64,000 bases of DNA from contig JAHYIO010000039.1 of the NCBI GenBank assembly GCA_020543525.1, positions 1,860,001 through 1,924,000 on the forward strand, read 5' to 3'. How positions within the stretch are numbered: position 1 is the stretch's first letter; each line of letters opens with the position of its first letter. Of this stretch, positions 50,708 to 62,856 are shown in pieces. A program made the position numbers and the translations under genes. The notes beneath the pieces are model-generated. The model did not search any database. It was not told the origin of the DNA and saw only the letters and a program-made list of their open reading frames with translations. This stretch comes from Coriolopsis trogii. Taxonomy: Eukaryota; Basidiomycota; Agaricomycetes; Polyporales; Polyporaceae.

Positions 50708-50713
50708 TATAAA
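50708..50713 (+). promoter_or_regulatory. TATA box of the MYND gene
   Basis: TATAAA 66 bases before the ATG at 50774. In-frame ATG at 50732 lies only about 24 bases after this box, probably before the transcript start, so the second ATG (context accATGg) is favoured. Confidence 0.5.
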
Positions 50714-50773
50714 CAACCCCATGCGCCGTGCATGCGCGATCTTTCTCAACTCGACCACCATCTGCGATATACC

Positions 50774-52203
50774 ATGGAATCCCTTACACGAGAAGAAACT
50801 CTCAGAATGCTGAAAGCTATGGGCATCGAGTTGCCTGCCGACACAAGACTTTCTGACGGCGTGCTCCAGACGCGCCTTCGAGACGCGCTTGACGCGGCCC
50901 AGTACAAAGATCACTTCCAACCCTCTCTCGATATCACCGCGCTACCAAATTGGCCTCACAGACTGACCACGTCTGGCGGGAGATCTGTGGCGAATGCCTT
51001 CCAAAGAGGAAACATGGATGAGCTGCGGCAGCAGGTGGAAGGAAGCTTCGGCGGCGATGAAGGCACGCGACCGTTTCTGGAGCTCCGCAGGAACATCCTG
51101 GGCATGGCGAACTTTGTCGACGGCGGCCTGATGTGGTGGGTTGTCAAGAACAAGACTGAACAGACGCGGACGATTGCTATCCGGGTCCGTGGTCATCCTC
51201 GTCTACGAACTTGTACTCCTGATCCCGGTCTCGTTTCAGGTCGTGTCTGTGCTCGAGGTCAACGCCAAGGTCCCGGTTCTGGTCGTTCTCTACCGACTCT
51301 TCGACCGCTCTTCGGCCGCACACTGCGCCAAGTGGAAGAAGGAGCAGGACGAGCTCGATCCGCCGACTGACGGCAAGGGCGGATTGAACCTCATGATGTC
51401 TCCTCTCGAGTACAAGGTTCTGGCGAAGCTGCTCAAGAACAACTCCGCGCTCGTCCCGGACAGCTTCGAGCTTGGCAAACGGTCGACAGAGAAGAACTTT
51501 CATGCGTCCGTCCTACTGCCGATTGGACCGCTCGAGTACGACGCCCTAGCCAGGCTCAATAGCCACGTCGGCTGTGCCGTCTGCGGCAAGAAGGCCCCCC
51601 ACCGCTGCGCTCAGTGCCAATCCGTATCATACTGTGGAACAGGTGCACTCCACGGTTCTGCCTCTGGCTGCTGCTCCAGTAGCTAATCGCTGACCGCCCG
51701 CAGACTGCCAGCGCGCCGACTGGGCCAACCACAAAGAAGAGTGCAACGAGCACTCGCTCCGGGACGCGGCGTGGCGCGCGCTCACTATGTCCTCGACGCC
51801 GATGAAGGGCATGGACGGCATGTACAAGTCCACGCTGAACAAGTTCAGCAACATCAACCTCGGCTTCTCGGACAAGACGAGCGAGATCTCCCAGATCGAC
51901 GGCGCGAACGCGCCCCCGAACGAGTACGGCGACAAGCTGTTCATCGTCAAGATCCAGGGCGGGCTGCCAGGGATGGGAGGGCCCCCGGGCCATTTCATGA
52001 TCTACGACCGAAAGCGGACGTGCCAGTGCTTCATGCTCCGCGAGGACGGCCCGGCGCGCTTCGCAGAGTTCTATGCGGAGATGACGGGCCCGCGCAGTGA
52101 GTACGGGGGCGCGAAGATGTATCGGTGGGCGAGGCGGACTGGGCCTTGGGAGCTGACCGTGTGCTTGGACCGAGTACCAAAGCCCGCGCTGACAAGGTGG
52201 TAG
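50774..52203 (+). CDS. MYND zinc-finger protein
   Basis: Unknown role; MYND fingers bind proline-rich partners. Start at 50774 (MESLTREETLRMLKAMGIEL) for its strong context; an in-frame ATG at 50732 would add 14 residues. Exon 1 runs to RTIAIR and is joined by an intron (gtccgt to ttcag) to VVSVLEVNAKVPVLVVLYRL. Then comes MMSPLEYKVLAKLLKNN, and the MYND finger CAVCGKKAPHRC-CAQC-YC-like series (CxxC, CAQC, CGTDC, HKEEC), with an intron inside it at about 51640-51705. The C-terminal part has YKSTLNKFSNINLGFSD, FHMIYD-like GHFMIYDRKRTCQCFM and LDRVPKPALTRW, the usual end for these basidiomycete proteins. About 430 residues. Convergent with the BAHD gene, 106 bases away. Confidence 0.82.
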
Positions 52204-52309
52204 TCACATTCCATGCATCTGTTTCGAACTGGAGTGGGCTCGTGAACGAGTACGGTGGGAAGTACACATCTCGTCGACCGCGAGATCGAGTATATTATTG
52301 GTGTCTTGT

Positions 52310-53969
52310 CTAAACAATGTCACCTCTATATCTCCGCAGCTCTGGATCACGAAGCACCTTGTCCAAGACGTCCTTGGCCAAATGCAAAGACACGCTTACC
52401 GGCTCGTCGTACCACCGTTTTCCCTCCCTGTGGTCCACAGCCGGCGCGGCCTCCATGACATGTATGCACCCATCCATGCTCGGCATCAGCACATCCACGT
52501 ACCGCGGTGCCCCTGTCCCAAAGTCCATCTCGTACACGTCCAGGCCTTGCCAGGACGTGACGATCGAGTGCCGCCTGCCGAGGAAGGCGCGCCAGATGTG
52601 CTGCGCGTTCACGTCGTGCGCCATCTCGTGCAGGAGCGCGCCGACGGCTGTGGGCGTGAACTGCGCCGTCGCCGCACGGATCGCCGACGCCCCGAGGGAG
52701 AGCGAGTCGGGCGACGCGATCTCCTTGCTCGTGAGGGTGACGCGGGCGAGCGTGATCGGGGAGCCGAGGAAGGAGGCGGGGAGGGGAGGGGAGATGCGCG
52801 GACGGAGTCCGAGCGTGACTGCCATGTGTATTGGCTCTGTGTCCTGCCCCATACCCCGCGCGCGCACGATCAGTGTCAAGATCAACGCTAGGAGGGCGTC
52901 GAGGCGGGAGACGTGGGGCGAGGCGGCGGCCTGCCATATGCGCTGGACCTCCTCTGGTGAGAAGTAGACGAGTGTGTGCCCGACGGGGGCTAAGATGTCC
53001 CACTCGGACCATGGCATGGGGTCTCCTGCTGTGCGCGTGAGGTCTTCGGACGCGAGCTCAGGGGGAACTTGAGTGCCGGGGAGCATGGGCGCAGGACATC
53101 CGTTCGCGGATCTCCACCAGTCGTATCGGAGCATTGGCAGCGAGCGAGCCGTGTCTACGAGCGACGGGTCCGGCTGTCCCTTGACATCGCCTGCTGCAGC
53201 ATCGACAAGGGAAGGGTCGAAGATGGGTGACAACGGGGGAGTCGGTTGGTTGCTCAGACGAGCACGGTGTACAGCAGCCCAGTCCTTTACGAACTGGGTC
53301 ATCGCAGTCGCGTCCGCGACGGCATGCGTGATCCTCAACCCGACACTGACATCCCCACAGGCGAACTCGGTGATCTGCACAGACACGCAGGGACGTCCCT
53401 CGAATTCGTTAGTGTTGTGCAGGGCAAGAGAGGTCGGGCAAACGAGCTGCGTGGATGGGAACGAGTCTGCGTCCCACGCCCCGCACTTCATCCGCTCGCT
53501 CCTGTCCGGAACGAGTGAGTGGAGGGTATGCGGGCAGCGTGCGTGGATGAGCTCGATCCCGGGGTCGCTCGGAGAGCCGTAGGTGATACCGACGCGGCCG
53601 TGGCGCAGTCCGCGTGCTGGGTCGTATGGCAGCCAATGCAACTGACCGGCCCATTGTGGGTAGGCATTGACGGTGTCCTTGAGAGACGCGATGAGTGTTT
53701 CGGCAGACAGTGCGCGAGTGTTCTCGGATGGAGGGTTAAAGTACCACGCGGCGCTTGTCAGTGAAAATCTGACCACCGTGTCGTCCAGGATCGACAAGGG
53801 TGTTGTACGTGCGTCGGGAACAGGTCTCGGAACCGCGTCTTTTGGCAAGAGTCGGACGCGAGAGACCGTTTCGAGGGAGATTTCTGTCAATGCGTTTGAG
53901 CGTCGGCGTTCGAGTGAAAGAGAAACAAGAGACAGTCTACGAACCTGGACTCGTGGGGGCTTTCGTCAT
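52310..53969 (-). CDS. BAHD-type acyltransferase
   Basis: CoA-dependent acyltransferase of the HxxxD family, acting on hydroxyl or amine groups of small molecules; substrate unknown. Two exons: 53969-53945 (MTKAPTSP) and 53883-52310, total 1599 bases, 532 residues. Without the first exon the frame has no ATG, only a TTG at the acceptor, which is why a single-exon reading is wrong. The catalytic motif is RITHAVADATAM (HAVAD, residue about 195), intact. The structural DFGWG motif appears as DFGTG near residue 455. Length and spacing fit fungal members such as the trichothecene-acetyltransferase-like group. No signal peptide, so cytosolic. No other secondary-metabolism gene sits next to it. Confidence 0.88.
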
Positions 53970-54350
53970 GTCAGGAGGACTTGCGGGTAATCAGGAGGCT
54001 CGAGAGATAGGTGCGAACCACAATTGTCTCTTGTGTGCATGGACATGGTGAGGACGACTCACATCGTCAAGATCAATTCGGAGCCGCTCGAACGGATGGT
54101 TCCGAGGTCTTTTGCTGAGAGGCCTGCGATCGGAGATAAGATCACTGAAAGCCGAGGCTCATGCCATTCTCTTTGCACTTCCGACTCGTCTGTGCTGACA
54201 AAACATAGACTTGAGGACAGGTATGGATCATGAAGGGGTCATTATTGGGGATTGAAGTCACCGCAAGACATTCCGTGACTGCTCCGAGTCTGAACATACA
54301 ACAACACTTGTGACTTCAAGCTCGTATCTCTCAAGGGAGCGTTCCCATCC
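53970..54350. other. Spacer between BAHD and AAA genes
   Basis: 381 bases between the AAA ATPase stop and the BAHD start, both minus. Holds the BAHD promoter. No gene. Confidence 0.5.
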
Positions 54351-57014
54351 TCACGCTCTCCCAAGTGCGGCGAACTCGGCCGTGAACTCCTCCATCGCGT
54401 CCAACGTCTCCACCAGATGCACGAAGCCCAACGGCTCTCCGCGGCTGAGCGCGAGCGACTGTGCGGTCCTGCACGCGTTCTTGATCTGCCGCCCGTTGAT
54501 GTCGCGCTCCGCGAGCTTCTGAACGAGGTCCTCCCCGAGCGCGTCTTCGGACACGCCCGCCTTGCGGAGAAACGCGCGCCAGACTTGCGCCTTGGCGGAC
54601 GCGGAGAGCTCGCCGAAGTGGAGGGCAACGTGGATGCGCGAGAGGAATGCCTCGTCAAACGCGGTGATTCGGTTCGTCGTGAGGAACAGGATGCCGCGGT
54701 AGTACTCGACGTGGCGCAGGCTGCAGGACATGGCGCGGGGTGATCGTGAGAACGTGAGGAGATGGTATGCGGGAGGGACGTACAAGACAGCGACCATCGC
54801 GTTGCGCTCGAGATCGTGCAGCGAGCGGCGCTCAAGGAACACGTCCGCCTGTTGCGTGCGCGCGGTGCGTGAGCAAACAGCTTGTATTGTATAAATAGCA
54901 ACGTACCTCGTCAATGAGGACAATTGCCTTCCAGGCTGTCGCGATATCAAATACTCGCTCGAGGGCGACGTCTAGGTCAGCAGCCTTGGTGCCAAGATCG
55001 CCTCCACCGACAACATAGAGCGGTCTGCGGACGTGCTCGCTCGTCGCCTCAGCAGAGAGCGTCTTTCCGACCCCAGGCGGGCCGAACAGATTGATGATGA
55101 GTCCTTGTCCTTTGCCTTGCACGAAATCATCGAAGCCAAGGTCAGCATTGTGCGCATCGACGAGCGAGCGCAGCAAATTTTTGCGGTCTGCCGCTAGCAC
55201 GAGGCCAGCAAATGCTTCGTCGTTCCAAGTGATGGGATGGACGTTCTCGACATTGAACTCGACTGCAAACGAGGGGAGTCAGGTCATGCATCAGAGGAAA
55301 CACGCAAAGGAAGATGGCGTACGCCAGATCTTGTCAGAAAGGCTGAACCCATAGACGATGGGTGAAGCGAGCATGAGCTCCTCCTCCGTCAGGGAGGTCT
55401 CTTCTGCCGGCCGGCTGCTGCGAACGCCCAATGCCGGAACATTATCGTTCGCCTGATCCATATAATTGCCTGCCGAAAATCATAAGACGTCAACAAAGTA
55501 TAAGGCGTATATCGGGACGCACTGCTGTTTGGTTGGAATAGATCCTGAGGTTGTTCCATGACATGATCGGATTGGCTCGGTACAGGCAGCTCGTAGTTCG
55601 GATTCATCCTGACAAAGTTCCCTGTCGGAGTCAGACGGGCGAGTCAGCCTTGTAGATGCGCCGAGCAGAACATATGTGTTACCTCGGTCTATCATTACCC
55701 TGGATTTGACCTGAAGACATGTGTGGGCATCGGTAGACGTTGGCTGGTAGACACATGACTCACGTTGTACTTGATGACGTTCTTCCTACCATTGCTAGAG
55801 AGCGCAAGCGCGGCAGTGCCTTCGTAGTACATATGATTTATGCCCTTCAGCGAGACCCACTTCCGCCCGCGCTCGAGAAGCAGAGTTTTCATCGCATCGG
55901 GGTCATGATGATACTTGAGCGGGAATGCCTCGAGCGAGTTGATCTTTTCCGTCCCCTTGAAATAGAACAAGAACACCTTGGTCTTCACACGACCATAGGA
56001 AGCGCTACGGGGTAACGCGATGTTCCCGACCTGATTCGACGCTTGTGTTTGTCGCGCCTGGCGCAAATGAGCAAGACGCTGACGAGCGGAGCGTGATGTT
56101 GTGTTTGCTTGGGTGTTGGGTCCCGGGACCGAACCCCGCCGATCGGGTGGACTCTCGTCCCCGACGGAGTCGATACTCTCGCACACGAGGCTGTAGATCG
56201 AACCCATGGGGGAGTCGATCCTCGTCGTAGACAGCAGTTGAAGAGCACGAGGCTCACCCGTGAGAGGACATTCGGTCATAATGATCGAACGAGGGACGAG
56301 AATCGCGTAGAGGAGGTCGAAGGTGATCTCTCCATGGGCTGTCAGGTTCGCAATCTTTGCGAGGGTTGTGCGATAATCTCTGCGGAGGTAGTCAAGCAAC
56401 ACGACAACGGTAGACAAGACGTGGTCCTCCTCGGGCGTTCGTGCCTTGTTCCGCAGCGTCTTTTCGTACTGCTCAAATTGAGCAAAGAACGTGATGAACA
56501 ACTGGGGACTGAGCTGTGAGATCTGACATCAATTGGGGTGTTGAAGAGTAACGTCGAAGGAGGACAGGACCTCGAGTGGTTCAGCAGTCCAGGAGATACC
56601 CGGGACAGTACCAATCACGTCCTTGCAGGCCTTCAGAAGATACTGGCTTTTGACAATGACGTTGTAGGTAGGTTCTGCTTCTGCTTCTTTCTCTGGTAGC
56701 GGGAGCTTCCGGACAACCACAAAGCAGAAATTCTGCCAAGGGTCATTGTCGGTACCATTGCCAACGGGTCGACCAACTTCGGCAACGATGCCTGAGCCGG
56801 TGTTCCGATACTTCCAGCTCTTGGTCCATGTGCTCCAGTAATGGTCAACTCGCTTGACCTTGAGGTTTGGCGGGGGGAGAGAGCGCTGTATCACTGTGGC
56901 GACGCTTTCTGCGGTAGTGCTGTCGTCCGCCGCGGTCGACTTCATGTCTCTTGTATCTGCCCCAGAGTGCACTGAGAGGCGAGCGAGGCGTGATTGGGAA
57001 AGAAGGCGGCGCAT
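54351..57014 (-). CDS. AAA+ ATPase with N-terminal DUF7025-like region
   Basis: Single-ring AAA+ protein of a type common in filamentous fungi; cellular target unknown. The ATG at 57014-57012 gives MRRLLSQSRLARLSVHSGAD. N-terminal region: VDHYWSTWTKSWKYRNTGSG, DPWQNFCFVVVRKLPLPEKE and SQYLLKACKDVIGTVPGISW, then FEQYEKTLRNKARTPEEDHV and LFYFKGTEKINSLEAFPLKY. A linker has ETSLTEEELMLASPIVYGFS and VHPITWNDEAFAGLVLAADR. The AAA core has Walker A GPPGVGKT (55083-55060), Walker B AIVLIDEADVFLE, sensor 1 ILFLTTNR and SRIHVALHF with an arginine-finger candidate, then a small lid domain ending EFTAEFAALGRA. All ATPase motifs are intact. About 780 residues, roughly nine introns; the introns around 55480-55700 are the least exact. 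Confidence 0.82.
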
Positions 57015-58786
57015 CTCAAGGGGTGGTGGGGGTGAGATCCCAGAATACGCAGCGTTCCATGACGCTTTATATGTTCTGTCGACCGTCAGTAGAAGCGGGT
57101 ATATGCCAGTCTTGGAAACGGTGTGAATATCTGAGTACAGCCTCAGGGTGTCCTCGGATTCGATGGCTGGGAAGCTAGATGTCTTGCACTGCCCAATACA
57201 ATGTTAGTCTTCGCTCGCACCGCTAGGCCAAAAACGAGCAGCTCTGTTATGGTAAGAAGCGTATATCAACTGTATTCCTGCACGTCACCTTGCACCGTCT
57301 TGCACTGAAGGCGACACCACATTGATCTAGGAAGCTGAGCTGTGCGACTGACGCCTGGAGACTCGCGGCTTATGCTTTACTTCGTAAACAAAAATATCTA
57401 AGGGGAGCTGTTTGTATGCGACGAGATCGGATTCTCGTCGACAAATATGAGCCCCGGGCCGCACCGTCAATGCTACGAACTGCCTGCATGAGTCAGATCC
57501 CATGTCCACGGCGTCTTCGCCAATCGTAGAAGCAGGTCTGCACTCACTGGCTCTCGTGTTCATTCCGGAATGCGTTGAAACTACAACTTCACGGTGGAGG
57601 ATTCACGAGAGTGACTCGGAAAGCGCGAACTTGAATTTGTTGCACCAGGCTGAACAAAGGTTGGCGCTCCTCGGGTTGATATGCGTGCCACGTGGTTTAG
57701 TGTGGGCGCCTGCCCCTGATATCGGCAGGACTGCGGCGGCGGCCTGCAGTGTCGATTTTTGACTCGTTCGTTCTCTCCTTGACGGTCGTCTATGCAACTC
57801 TGGACCATAGAAAACTTGAAACAGTGACAGAGACTCGCAAATATTGGTTTGTGAGTGCGTTCGCCATACGTGCGTTGGGCCCAGGTGGCGAACTGTCGTC
57901 GTTGGAAATCATGAGGGCTTCGATCGCATAACTTCGAGACTCGACGGTTCCCTATGTTGTATTTCATACTACTTACTACATCTCAAGAGACGTACGCGTC
58001 ACTGATACAGACCTGCTGATTCACAGTGACGCTCTCCGAACCTCGCGAATGTACGGATCCAGGATCTCTGGGTATGGTCCGTCACCTCTTCGCAAGGCTC
58101 TTAGTCAAAGCATTCATACCACAGGAGCGTTCCCAGGTCAGCTGAACGACTTCGAGGCCTGATAGCTGCCAGGCATGAGTCGAGTCAGATTGATGGTGTT
58201 TCCAATACGTGTACAATTCTGACGGAGACGGTAGTGTCCCTACATTCTCCTAGTAGAGTCGTACTGAACGAAATGTCTACACGGCCTCTTCCCATATTCG
58301 ATTCCCCTGAGAAACATGATTCCTCGAAGACGTCATCGCCAAAGGTGCATCGGGCCAGCGAAGGGAAGCTAATCAAAGTCTGGGGCGCCTCCCACGCAGC
58401 CTCGCCTTTCAATCACGGGTCTATCTCAAGAACGCTCACCGGTCTATTATCAACTTCGGGCCTTATCCTCTTAATGGAAAGACGGCCAGTCCAGTCACCC
58501 ACCCCGCAATTGCCCATGGACGCCCCGATATACATCGATCGACACGTGTAGTCCACGCCTGGAAAGGGGCGCGGAAAACACGCCCCTGCAACGCCTACAA
58601 GGGTCACCACACCATATTGCGCCGCAGGTTCACACAGGAAGCGGCCGATCTGTGTCTTTCTTCATCTACAAGTTCGAGATGGCCACGGCGCACGCCCTCC
58701 CCGCACTCCATGCCTTCACCCGTGCTGCCCTCTTCGCTCTCTAGCATTCCACCCATCCGCACATCCTCGCTACAACGGCCACCCAA
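57015..58786. other. Spacer of about 1.8 kb, divergent promoters
   Basis: Between the AAA ATPase (minus) and the coiled-coil gene (plus). Frames of 60-128 codons on both strands carry no domain. No RNA gene recognised. Confidence 0.5.
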
Positions 58787-61512
58787 ATGTCTCGGATACT
58801 GGAAGACGGACTGTATGTGCCACCATGACCACGCTTTCACTCTACCGCGGCTCACCCGCAGTGCCGCAGCCGCGAGTTCCCTTTTCCGCGCATTGACTCG
58901 CCCAGGACCGGGTCGTCCTCTGCCAGCAGCAGCTTGCCGTCGAGATCTGACGGCAGCGAATCCAAGTCTCTCCGTTCCTCTTCCTCATCCGTCTCGCAAC
59001 CATCGCTCCATCGCTCGCACTTCGAGCGCGAGTCGCACGACGTCCCGCCATCCAAGCTTCTATCCCGCCTCATGACCCGAGAGGGCACCGACTCGCGGAG
59101 CAGCCTCCGCACCGTTCTCGCCATCACGACCGAGCGGCTGGAGAGCGAGACGCGCCGTGCGGACGATGCGGAGCGCCGCGTGCTGGAGGTCTTACGCAAG
59201 CTGCGTGCGGCACACGAGGCGACGATGCTAGCCCAAGCGGAGGCGTCGCGGGCGAAGGAGGAGTTGACGTTATACAAGTACCGCCTCGACGACGCGCAAC
59301 GGGAGATATTGCGTGCGCAGGAGCTCCTTAATGAGTTGGAGCAGCAGAGGCTGGAGGCAGAGGCAGAGGCAGCCCGGGCGCGCTCTACCGCGAGGAGGTA
59401 TCGCGAGCACCAGCTGGTACAGCTAGCACGAGAAGAAGGTAGGCAAGAAGGTTACGAGCAGGGACTTTCTCGAGGGAAGGATCTTGGACTCCGGGAAGCA
59501 CGCCTTCCACATGATCCAAGAGAGCGGAAATACGGAGTGACCACGGTGGAGGACATCACAGAGGAAGACGAGGAGGAAGACGAGGAGCAACAGCCACAAG
59601 TGCCTCAGTTTCGCAGTCAAACATCTGGACCCGCCGAGATTCGCGTACGCACACCAGCTCCTGAATATCGAGCTCAAACAGCCGGACCGTCGATGGCACG
59701 GCCTGGCCGAGTCACCCCACCGACGCCGCCACAGGTGCGGCGACCTCCTTCGAGGTGAGTCCATCTTTCATCTTCTGTCAATCTCCATCTCACTTTGGGT
59801 CTGTGCCAGATTCAGTACGTCTAGAGCTAGCCAACGCCCTCACGTTCCAGATGTAGCACATTTCGCACCCACACTGCCCGTCCCAACGGTGGCGACACCT
59901 CTCAACATGCCATCACCATCACATTCACGAGCCGACACGCCCATTGGCCTACCCGTGCCACATCCCGCTCCCCGATCGCTGGACGACGGGGAGGTACCAG
60001 CACCGATTCCAATATACGAACCTGCGCCGTCTCCAGTACATCCCCCCATTGAAATCCCTCCAGACGGATACATTCCTCACGCCAACTCAACTGATGAGAT
60101 ATTCCTCCCTCCACCACACGAGCTTTCCAGGCCAGTCACTCCAGTAGAGCCCGCCATGACGTCCACTACCATACAGCCTTCGCAGCACAGTGCGTCTATG
60201 GCACCCACGGGACCGGAAGTGCGCTCACGCGACTATGCGAGTTCCGAAGACATTCTTCCGGAGGGGGTACCTTTGACGCACTCCAGCAGCACAGGCAGAC
60301 CGTTCTCCCCGCTGTCGAAAGCGTCGACGACGATATCCCAGTTCGATCTCGTGGGTGCCCCCAAAAGCAAATTGCGTGTCGCCACGGCAGGCCGATCGAC
60401 AAGAGAGGACGTAAGTCACCACCTAGCCTCTTTCGCGACGATCTCCGGCTGACGTCTTGTTGGTATTGGGGCACCCTTGGGGAACGAAGCGCCAGGCTAT
60501 GTCGCCGCGTGGTCCACGACCACGAGAAGATCTGCCAGCGCCAGTACGTCCGATTTCTCTACGATAAAGAGCGAGGACACTCATTTGGCGTGTACGCAGT
60601 CGCCGACAAGTCCGCTTGAGAGGCTGTTCAAGAAGAAGTTCCGCAGTAAGTCGTATAAGGGAAAGGAGACTCCGCCAGTGATCCCTCCGAATGTCATCCC
60701 GGACATTGTGATCGAATCTCCGGTGAGTGTGCGTGTTATGTGATCTCCTCGTATGCTGAGTACATCTGCTCCAGTCCACCCCGTCGACCAGTCGCTCGTC
60801 CATGAAAACTACCATCACGCACCCACACTTGCTCAGCCCCGAACAACACAGCACGCAACCACTACCCTCCTCGTCGGATGAGATAACCGTCATGCGAGCC
60901 GAGGTACCGAATTACTACCCCTTGGTGCCTATGGACCAATTCATGCCTCCCGTCACCTCCTCAGCGCTTGGAACGCCGGTCATTCCACTCTCCTCTGACC
61001 ATTTCCCTCCAGGGTTCGTTCCACTCACACCTCCGACGCAGTCGGGCTCGTTGCCTGACAGGCCCGTACCCATTCCATCCAACACCCCCATACCTGTACC
61101 CAGCAACACGCCCGTTCCCGTTCCGCCGCCAGGCTATCCTACGCCTATCCCCGCCCCGTCTAACACCCCAGTCCCGATTCCGCCTAGAAATCCGATCCCG
61201 GTACCTAGCAAGGAGGCGCTTCCAATCCCGCACCAGTACCCACTGCCCATTCGACAAGAGGAGCCGCTGCCGGTTCCGTCGCCGCGCGGGGGGCGATACA
61301 TGCATTATAACGAGGCCCCGATACCGTCTGGGGTGGTGTACCCGGAGCCGCCTTCTCGGCGTCAGACCCCGGTTGGGTCGGTCCGGTCGGGCAGCTCGAG
61401 CTCGACTCGGAAACGGTACAGGAGGGACGTGCGGAGTCCGGGCGAGAGGCTCTCTCCGCTCCCGCTGCATTTCTTCACGCACTTGCGGTCGGAGACGGCC
61501 TCGGAAACGTAG
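58787..61512 (+). CDS. Coiled-coil, proline-rich protein of unknown function
   Basis: Not recognised as a known family. Modelled start ATG at 58787 (MSRILEDGL), donor gtatgt at about 58809, acceptor at cgcccag, joining to TGSSSASSSLPSRSDGSES; this is the only join I found that supplies an ATG in frame. Then a Ser-rich segment and a long coiled coil (LAITTERLESETRRADDAER to RLEAEAEAARARSTARRYRE, about 130 residues). An acidic patch follows (EEDEEEDEEQQ), then a Pro/Ser/Thr-rich region. Later exons: PGYVAAWSTTTRRSASASTS, LERLFKKKFRSKSYKGKETP and a tail with repeated P-x-P units (VPIPSNTPIPVPSNTPVPV, PIPAPSNTPVPIP), ending HFFTHLRSETASET. Over 700 residues. Likely a scaffold or cytoskeletal/polarity protein; this is inference from composition only. 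Confidence 0.68.
61090..61220 (+). repeat. Imperfect tandem Pro-rich repeat in coding sequence
   Basis: Units of the type PVPSNTPVPVP / PIPAPSNTPVPIP recur three to four times within the C-terminal exon of the coiled-coil protein, with DNA-level similarity (ccc-atc/gtc-ccc and tccaacacc variants). A candidate site for length variation between strains. Confidence 0.55.
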
Positions 61513-62856
61513 GCGGTCGCAGACTCGGGAGTGCGCTCGGACATGAGCCTTTTTGTTGCAGATTGTTTATTGGAGTTCGGCTTCGCATTTCCATCGCCAG
61601 GACGAGACGAACGTTACGCGCTCACGCCCATTTACCGAAAGAGTTGCCATTGTATCAAGAGATGTACTCAGCAATGTACTAGTACTGTAGCATCAATACA
61701 TTTTGAGTGATGTGTTCGCGCTAGTTACTCGTACTTAGGACCGCCCATATGCAGTGGACGCGGTGCACAGGTATCTGAAAGTAGCTTATCATTGTATGCA
61801 CTCTTAAGATATTCAGTGACTTTTTGAGAACATGGATTGCCAAGCGAGATGATTAGTGTCCCTGCGAATGCAACCTTGCGATGTCCATGCTCCGGGCGCT
61901 TAGATAGCCATATTGGGACTCCGGCGCTCAGTCACGGCGCAGCTACGATTGATCTCTGCATTCGATCCCAGGAGACGATTTGGGCGCGCAGTTCGAGCTC
62001 TGCGAGCACGGAAACTCAAGGAGACGTGTCGCAGAGATAATGTGCATAGAACGTGTGTACGTACTGGAAATCGCTGTGAACGCCTTGAGTTCCCTCGGGC
62101 ACTGAGGTCTGGGAGTGGTAATCGGGCGTTGCTTAGAGCTATCGAAGTTATCCTGCTCGTATGGGTTGGCAACAGTGGAGGTGGTCCCTGGTCAAGACGG
62201 TGGTCAAGGCGCACCACCGTGGCGATAGAGCACGTGCGGCACAGCAATGAGGTCACTGTAGCAAGCTCAGCTGACGCCGTCGGCCATCGTGCGTCGGCAG
62301 CGACTACGACGACCCCAGAATACTTACTGCGATGCATCTCTCTTTCTTCCGCTCACCACCCGCCCCATCTCTTCCGCCGTCAACGTTGCTTCATCCAGTC
62401 TTCTTCACCCGCCGATAACGGACTGCTCAGCGAGCCTAGCTCTGCACCCTTGCGCTCCGAAGGAAGCACGTTCGTGGAGACAGCATATAGAGAAACTCTG
62501 ATGGGGCTGTTTTCGACCTTGGGACTATTTTCGACGCTGTCCACGCAGATACTCACGAGGACGGGCATTGGTTTCTTCTCGGACAGAGAAGGTGAGTGGT
62601 CCATCGTGCTCAGGTCGTCGCTGCTTCTCCCCGGCCATCATGTGAGGCTCTGATCACGGCAGCGCCGGCTTCGGGCGTGCGCGCGCCGCATGCGAGCACG
62701 CTGATTGTCAATCCCAGCGCGGTGGTCTTCGAAGCGAAGCGGTTGAGCATCCGAACATCTGAATGAAGTCTTGAAATGATATATAAGATGCCGCACCCGG
62801 GTCTTTTGGCCCAGGTGACGGACGTCTTGCCCGCTACAACCCCCCGAGTCGCCGCC
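61513..62856. other. Spacer with promoter of the EEP gene
   Basis: A 247-codon plus frame (61913-62653) is open but begins with TTG, lacks a domain and has only an internal ATG far downstream, so I do not call it. A TATATAAG box at 62780-62787 belongs to the next gene. Confidence 0.5.
62780..62787 (+). promoter_or_regulatory. TATA box of the EEP gene
   Basis: TATATAAG about 70 bases before the chosen start at 62857. An in-frame ATG at 62776 overlaps this box and so is upstream of any transcript from it. Confidence 0.55.

Noticed and set aside
50732..50773. Earlier in-frame ATG for the MYND protein
   Set aside because: It lies within about 25 bases of the TATA box, likely upstream of the transcript start, and its context is weaker than that of the ATG at 50774. 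Not excluded.
52317..52967. 216-codon plus-strand open frame inside the BAHD region
   Set aside because: Antisense shadow of a conserved acyltransferase exon; no domain.
53884..53890. Start of the BAHD enzyme at the TTG at 53890
   Set aside because: The bases before exon 2 are a good splice acceptor (ttgacag), and an upstream exon supplies an ATG in the right phase.
61913..62653. 246-residue plus-strand open frame
   Set aside because: Starts with TTG, the first usable ATG is far downstream, there is no domain or codon pattern like its neighbours, and no splice chain extends it.
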